64,000 bases of DNA from positions 1,550,001 through 1,614,000 of the forward strand of contig NZ_CP093299.1 of the NCBI RefSeq assembly GCF_024362805.1. Direction: 5' to 3'. The stretch comes from Salipaludibacillus sp. LMS25. GTDB taxonomy: Bacteria > Bacillota > Bacilli > Bacillales > Salisediminibacteriaceae. The notes under the pieces are model-generated. The model saw only the letters and a program-made list of their open reading frames with translations, did no database searches and was not told where the DNA came from. Positions 62,473-64,000 of this stretch are shown piece by piece (positions within the stretch are counted from its first letter, which is position 1; each line of letters starts with the position of its first letter). Position numbers and translations under genes: made by a program.

Positions 62473-63678
62473 TTATTCTTCATTCCATTGACCAAGTCGT
62501 TTAATGATGGCAACTTTCAAGTAATTCCCTTCTGGGTAATGACGATCTACCTGATAATCGTCTGGGAGACTGTGTGATTCCACAACCTTATAGCTTATCC
62601 CTTCTTCTCTAAATGACTGGTCGATCATTTTCCGGAACTTTTTACGACTAACACCACTATGGTTTATTGAAGCCACTATGATACCATCCTCTTCAGTGAG
62701 GCGAATAGCTTGCTGCAATAATCCTGAGTAATCTTTTGCAGCGCTAAATGTATATTTTTTAGATCTGGCAAAGCTAGGCGGGTCTAAAATAACAAGTCCA
62801 TAACGATCACCCCGCTTCTCCGCCCGTTTGAAAAAGGCGAACACATCCTCAACGATAATATGCTGGGTGGAAGGGTCCACGTTATTAAGAGTAAAGTGTT
62901 CAGCGGTTTTCTCTCGACTTCGGTTCGCTAAATCGACACTTGTGGTTTTTTCAGCACCACCTAACGTAGCGAATACTGAAAAGGCACCGGTATATGAAAA
63001 CGTATTAAGAACAGTTCGCCCCTTTGCATATGTATTAAGTAACGCTTCACGAACGTGGCGCTGATCCATGAATACCCCTACCATTGCACCTTCATTTAAA
63101 TAGACAGCAACGTTCACACCGTTCTCTTTCACGATAAGTGGGAATTCTCCCCGTTCCCCCATAATAAAATCATCGTCTTCTACATATTTACCATCGGTGG
63201 CAAAGCGTTTTTTCTCATAGATACCTCGATAAGCTGTATGTGTCGAGAGAACATCTACAATCGTACTTTTAAAGCTGTATATTCCTTCGCTGTACCAATT
63301 TATCAAGTAGAAGCCGTCAAAATAATCAATTGTCAAGCCCCCGATGCCATCACCTTCTCCATTAAAAAGGCGAAAGGCGGTGGTACGTTCATTTTCAAAA
63401 AACGACCGCCTTCTTCCAAAAGCCTTTATTAACTTGCGCCGAAATAGCCCCTCATCAACAAGATCATCTTTTTTGTCAGTGACGATCCACCCAAGACCTT
63501 TATTTTGCAGACCATAATAGCCTTTTCCAATAAATGTGCCTTCTTCGTCTATCACATTCAGTATTTGCCCTTCTTCTACTAGCTTGTCTGGGTTAACAAC
63601 TGCTTCTTTAAGTAGCAGCGGATACCCGGATCGATACTTCTTTGAAAAACTCATGTTTATTTTAATGGTCGTTTCCAT
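62473..63678 (-). CDS. RlmI-family 23S rRNA (cytosine-C5) methyltransferase (YwbD-like)
   Basis: Two-part protein of about 401 residues. An N-terminal PUA domain (GYPLLLKEAVVNPD ... GTFIGKGYYG) is followed by an EEHEE middle region and a Rossmann methyltransferase with SAM motif VLNTFSYTGAFSVFATLGGA and catalytic VILDPPSFARSKK. It is of the family of E. coli RlmI and B. subtilis YwbD, which methylate cytosines in 23S rRNA. GGGAGGG 7 nt upstream sets the ATG at 63678; the frame runs 11 codons further. Confidence 0.88.
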   Translation of the reverse strand: METTIKINMSFSKKYRSGYPLLLKEAVVNPDKLVEEGQILNVIDEEGTFIGKGYYGLQNKGLGWIVTDKKDDLVDEGLFRRKLIKAFGRRRSFFENERTTAFRLFNGEGDGIGGLTIDYFDGFYLINWYSEGIYSFKSTIVDVLSTHTAYRGIYEKKRFATDGKYVEDDDFIMGERGEFPLIVKENGVNVAVYLNEGAMVGVFMDQRHVREALLNTYAKGRTVLNTFSYTGAFSVFATLGGAEKTTSVDLANRSREKTAEHFTLNNVDPSTQHIIVEDVFAFFKRAEKRGDRYGLVILDPPSFARSKKYTFSAAKDYSGLLQQAIRLTEEDGIIVASINHSGVSRKKFRKMIDQSFREEGISYKVVESHSLPDDYQVDRHYPEGNYLKVAIIKRLGQWNEE

Positions 63679-63810
63679 CCATAGTCCCTCCCGTTCATCA
63701 ACGTCTATCATACAAAACTTTTTCAGTAAAAGGAAGGAACGGTGACGTAATTAATCTTTAAATGTTTTAAGGAAACATTCCCCCACCTAAGGCGCGTAGC
63801 GTAAATGGGA

Positions 63811-63883
63811 ACGTTTAATCAAGTAGCGTCTTAACGTTATCTGATTAAACGATGTTTCAGTGTATTGAATCGAGTTCGCTCGT
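63811..63883 (+). repeat. Short dispersed repeat (D), copy 2
   Basis: GATTAAACGATGTTTCAG then TGTATTGAATCGAGTTCGC matches the minus strand of 53335-53388. CGTTTAATC (63812-63820) pairs with GATTAAACG (63843-63851), so this copy can fold. Confidence 0.5.
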
Positions 63884-63964
63884 TCCTACTTACTTTTTTC
63901 TCCGGGTTATGCTACAGTAAATTGTTGAACAGCATGGGGTTTTGACAAAGGTATGAACCTTTAA

Positions 63965-64000
63965 ATAAAGCTAAGCTTCAATCAGTAGGACTTTTCCTTC
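63965..64000 (+). repeat. bcr1-like repeat, subfamily A, cut by window edge
   Basis: ATAAAGCTAAGCTTCAATC, then AGTAGGACTTTTCCTTC, up to the last base of the window. Left end only. Confidence 0.85.

Overview
The window looks like chromosomal DNA of an endospore-forming, low-to-moderate GC member of the Bacillaceae. Spore genes (cwlJ, gerQ), bacillithiol deacetylase bshB2, coproheme decarboxylase hemQ, lipoteichoic acid synthase, Ku/LigD, an S-box riboswitch and strong GGAGG ribosome-binding sites all fit. The run gerQ, DUF423, DUF5327 and ung resembles the ywd region of Bacillus subtilis, and hemQ and pta are neighbours there too. Exported proteins such as MetQ and the outer domain of the LTA synthase are acidic, which suggests an alkaliphile or halophile; that is inference. 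No rRNA, tRNA, prophage, transposase gene or CRISPR array was seen.

Layout. 1-1.7 kb: a BceRS-like two-component pair. 2.4-5.8 kb: two glycosyltransferases and a flippase-like membrane protein, a lafABC-type glycolipid operon. 7.3-10.1 kb: divergent ku and ligD (end joining). 10.2-15.4 kb: pta, a FadR-controlled 2,4-dienoyl-CoA reductase, an enoyl-CoA hydratase and hemQ. 15.6-26 kb: spore genes, small conserved genes, oligoendopeptidase F, an epimerase, a Cache/PAS histidine kinase, a hydroxyisobutyrate-dehydrogenase-type enzyme and ung. 26-32.5 kb: cheY, a GH32 sucrase, a chemoreceptor, yojF and bshB2. 33-38 kb: small membrane ORFs, a broken gene, LTA synthase and an M29 aminopeptidase. 38.7-44 kb: a YjiH-type membrane protein, an MTHFS-like protein, ridA and the 5-oxoprolinase operon pxpBAC. 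44-52 kb: an S-box-controlled metQ-metN-metI-alpha-hydroxyacid oxidase operon, then a hydroxycarboxylate-dehydrogenase-like enzyme, mtnU and mtnE. 52-64 kb: coaA, a Rieske FAD oxidoreductase, a DJ-1/PfpI protein, glutaminyl-tRNA synthetase, a c-di-GMP riboswitch in front of a PLP decarboxylase and a chemoreceptor, and an RlmI-type methyltransferase.

The most striking feature is a dispersed, highly structured repeat of about 159 bp. I count 20 complete, deleted, chimeric or edge-cut copies, nearly all between transcription units, each bounded by ATAAA (TTTAT on the other strand). Two subfamilies (A and B) share an architecture of one short and one long hairpin, and chimeras between them exist. 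Two copies preserve their target. At 55.2 kb, removing the element and one ATAAA restores an open reading frame. At 33.3 kb, removal rejoins a ribosome-binding site to its start codon. From memory this matches the bcr1 repeat described in the Bacillus cereus group (about 155 bp, flanked by TTTAT). The window would then show a bcr1-like mobile element in what appears to be a different lineage, with no mobilising enzyme in sight.

Two gene-level systems also stand out. One is the c-di-GMP-I riboswitch controlling a translationally coupled decarboxylase-chemoreceptor pair. The other is the cluster of methionine-uptake, hydroxyacid-oxidising, keto-acid-reducing, omega-amidase and transaminase genes, which could let the cell use methionine hydroxy or keto analogues.
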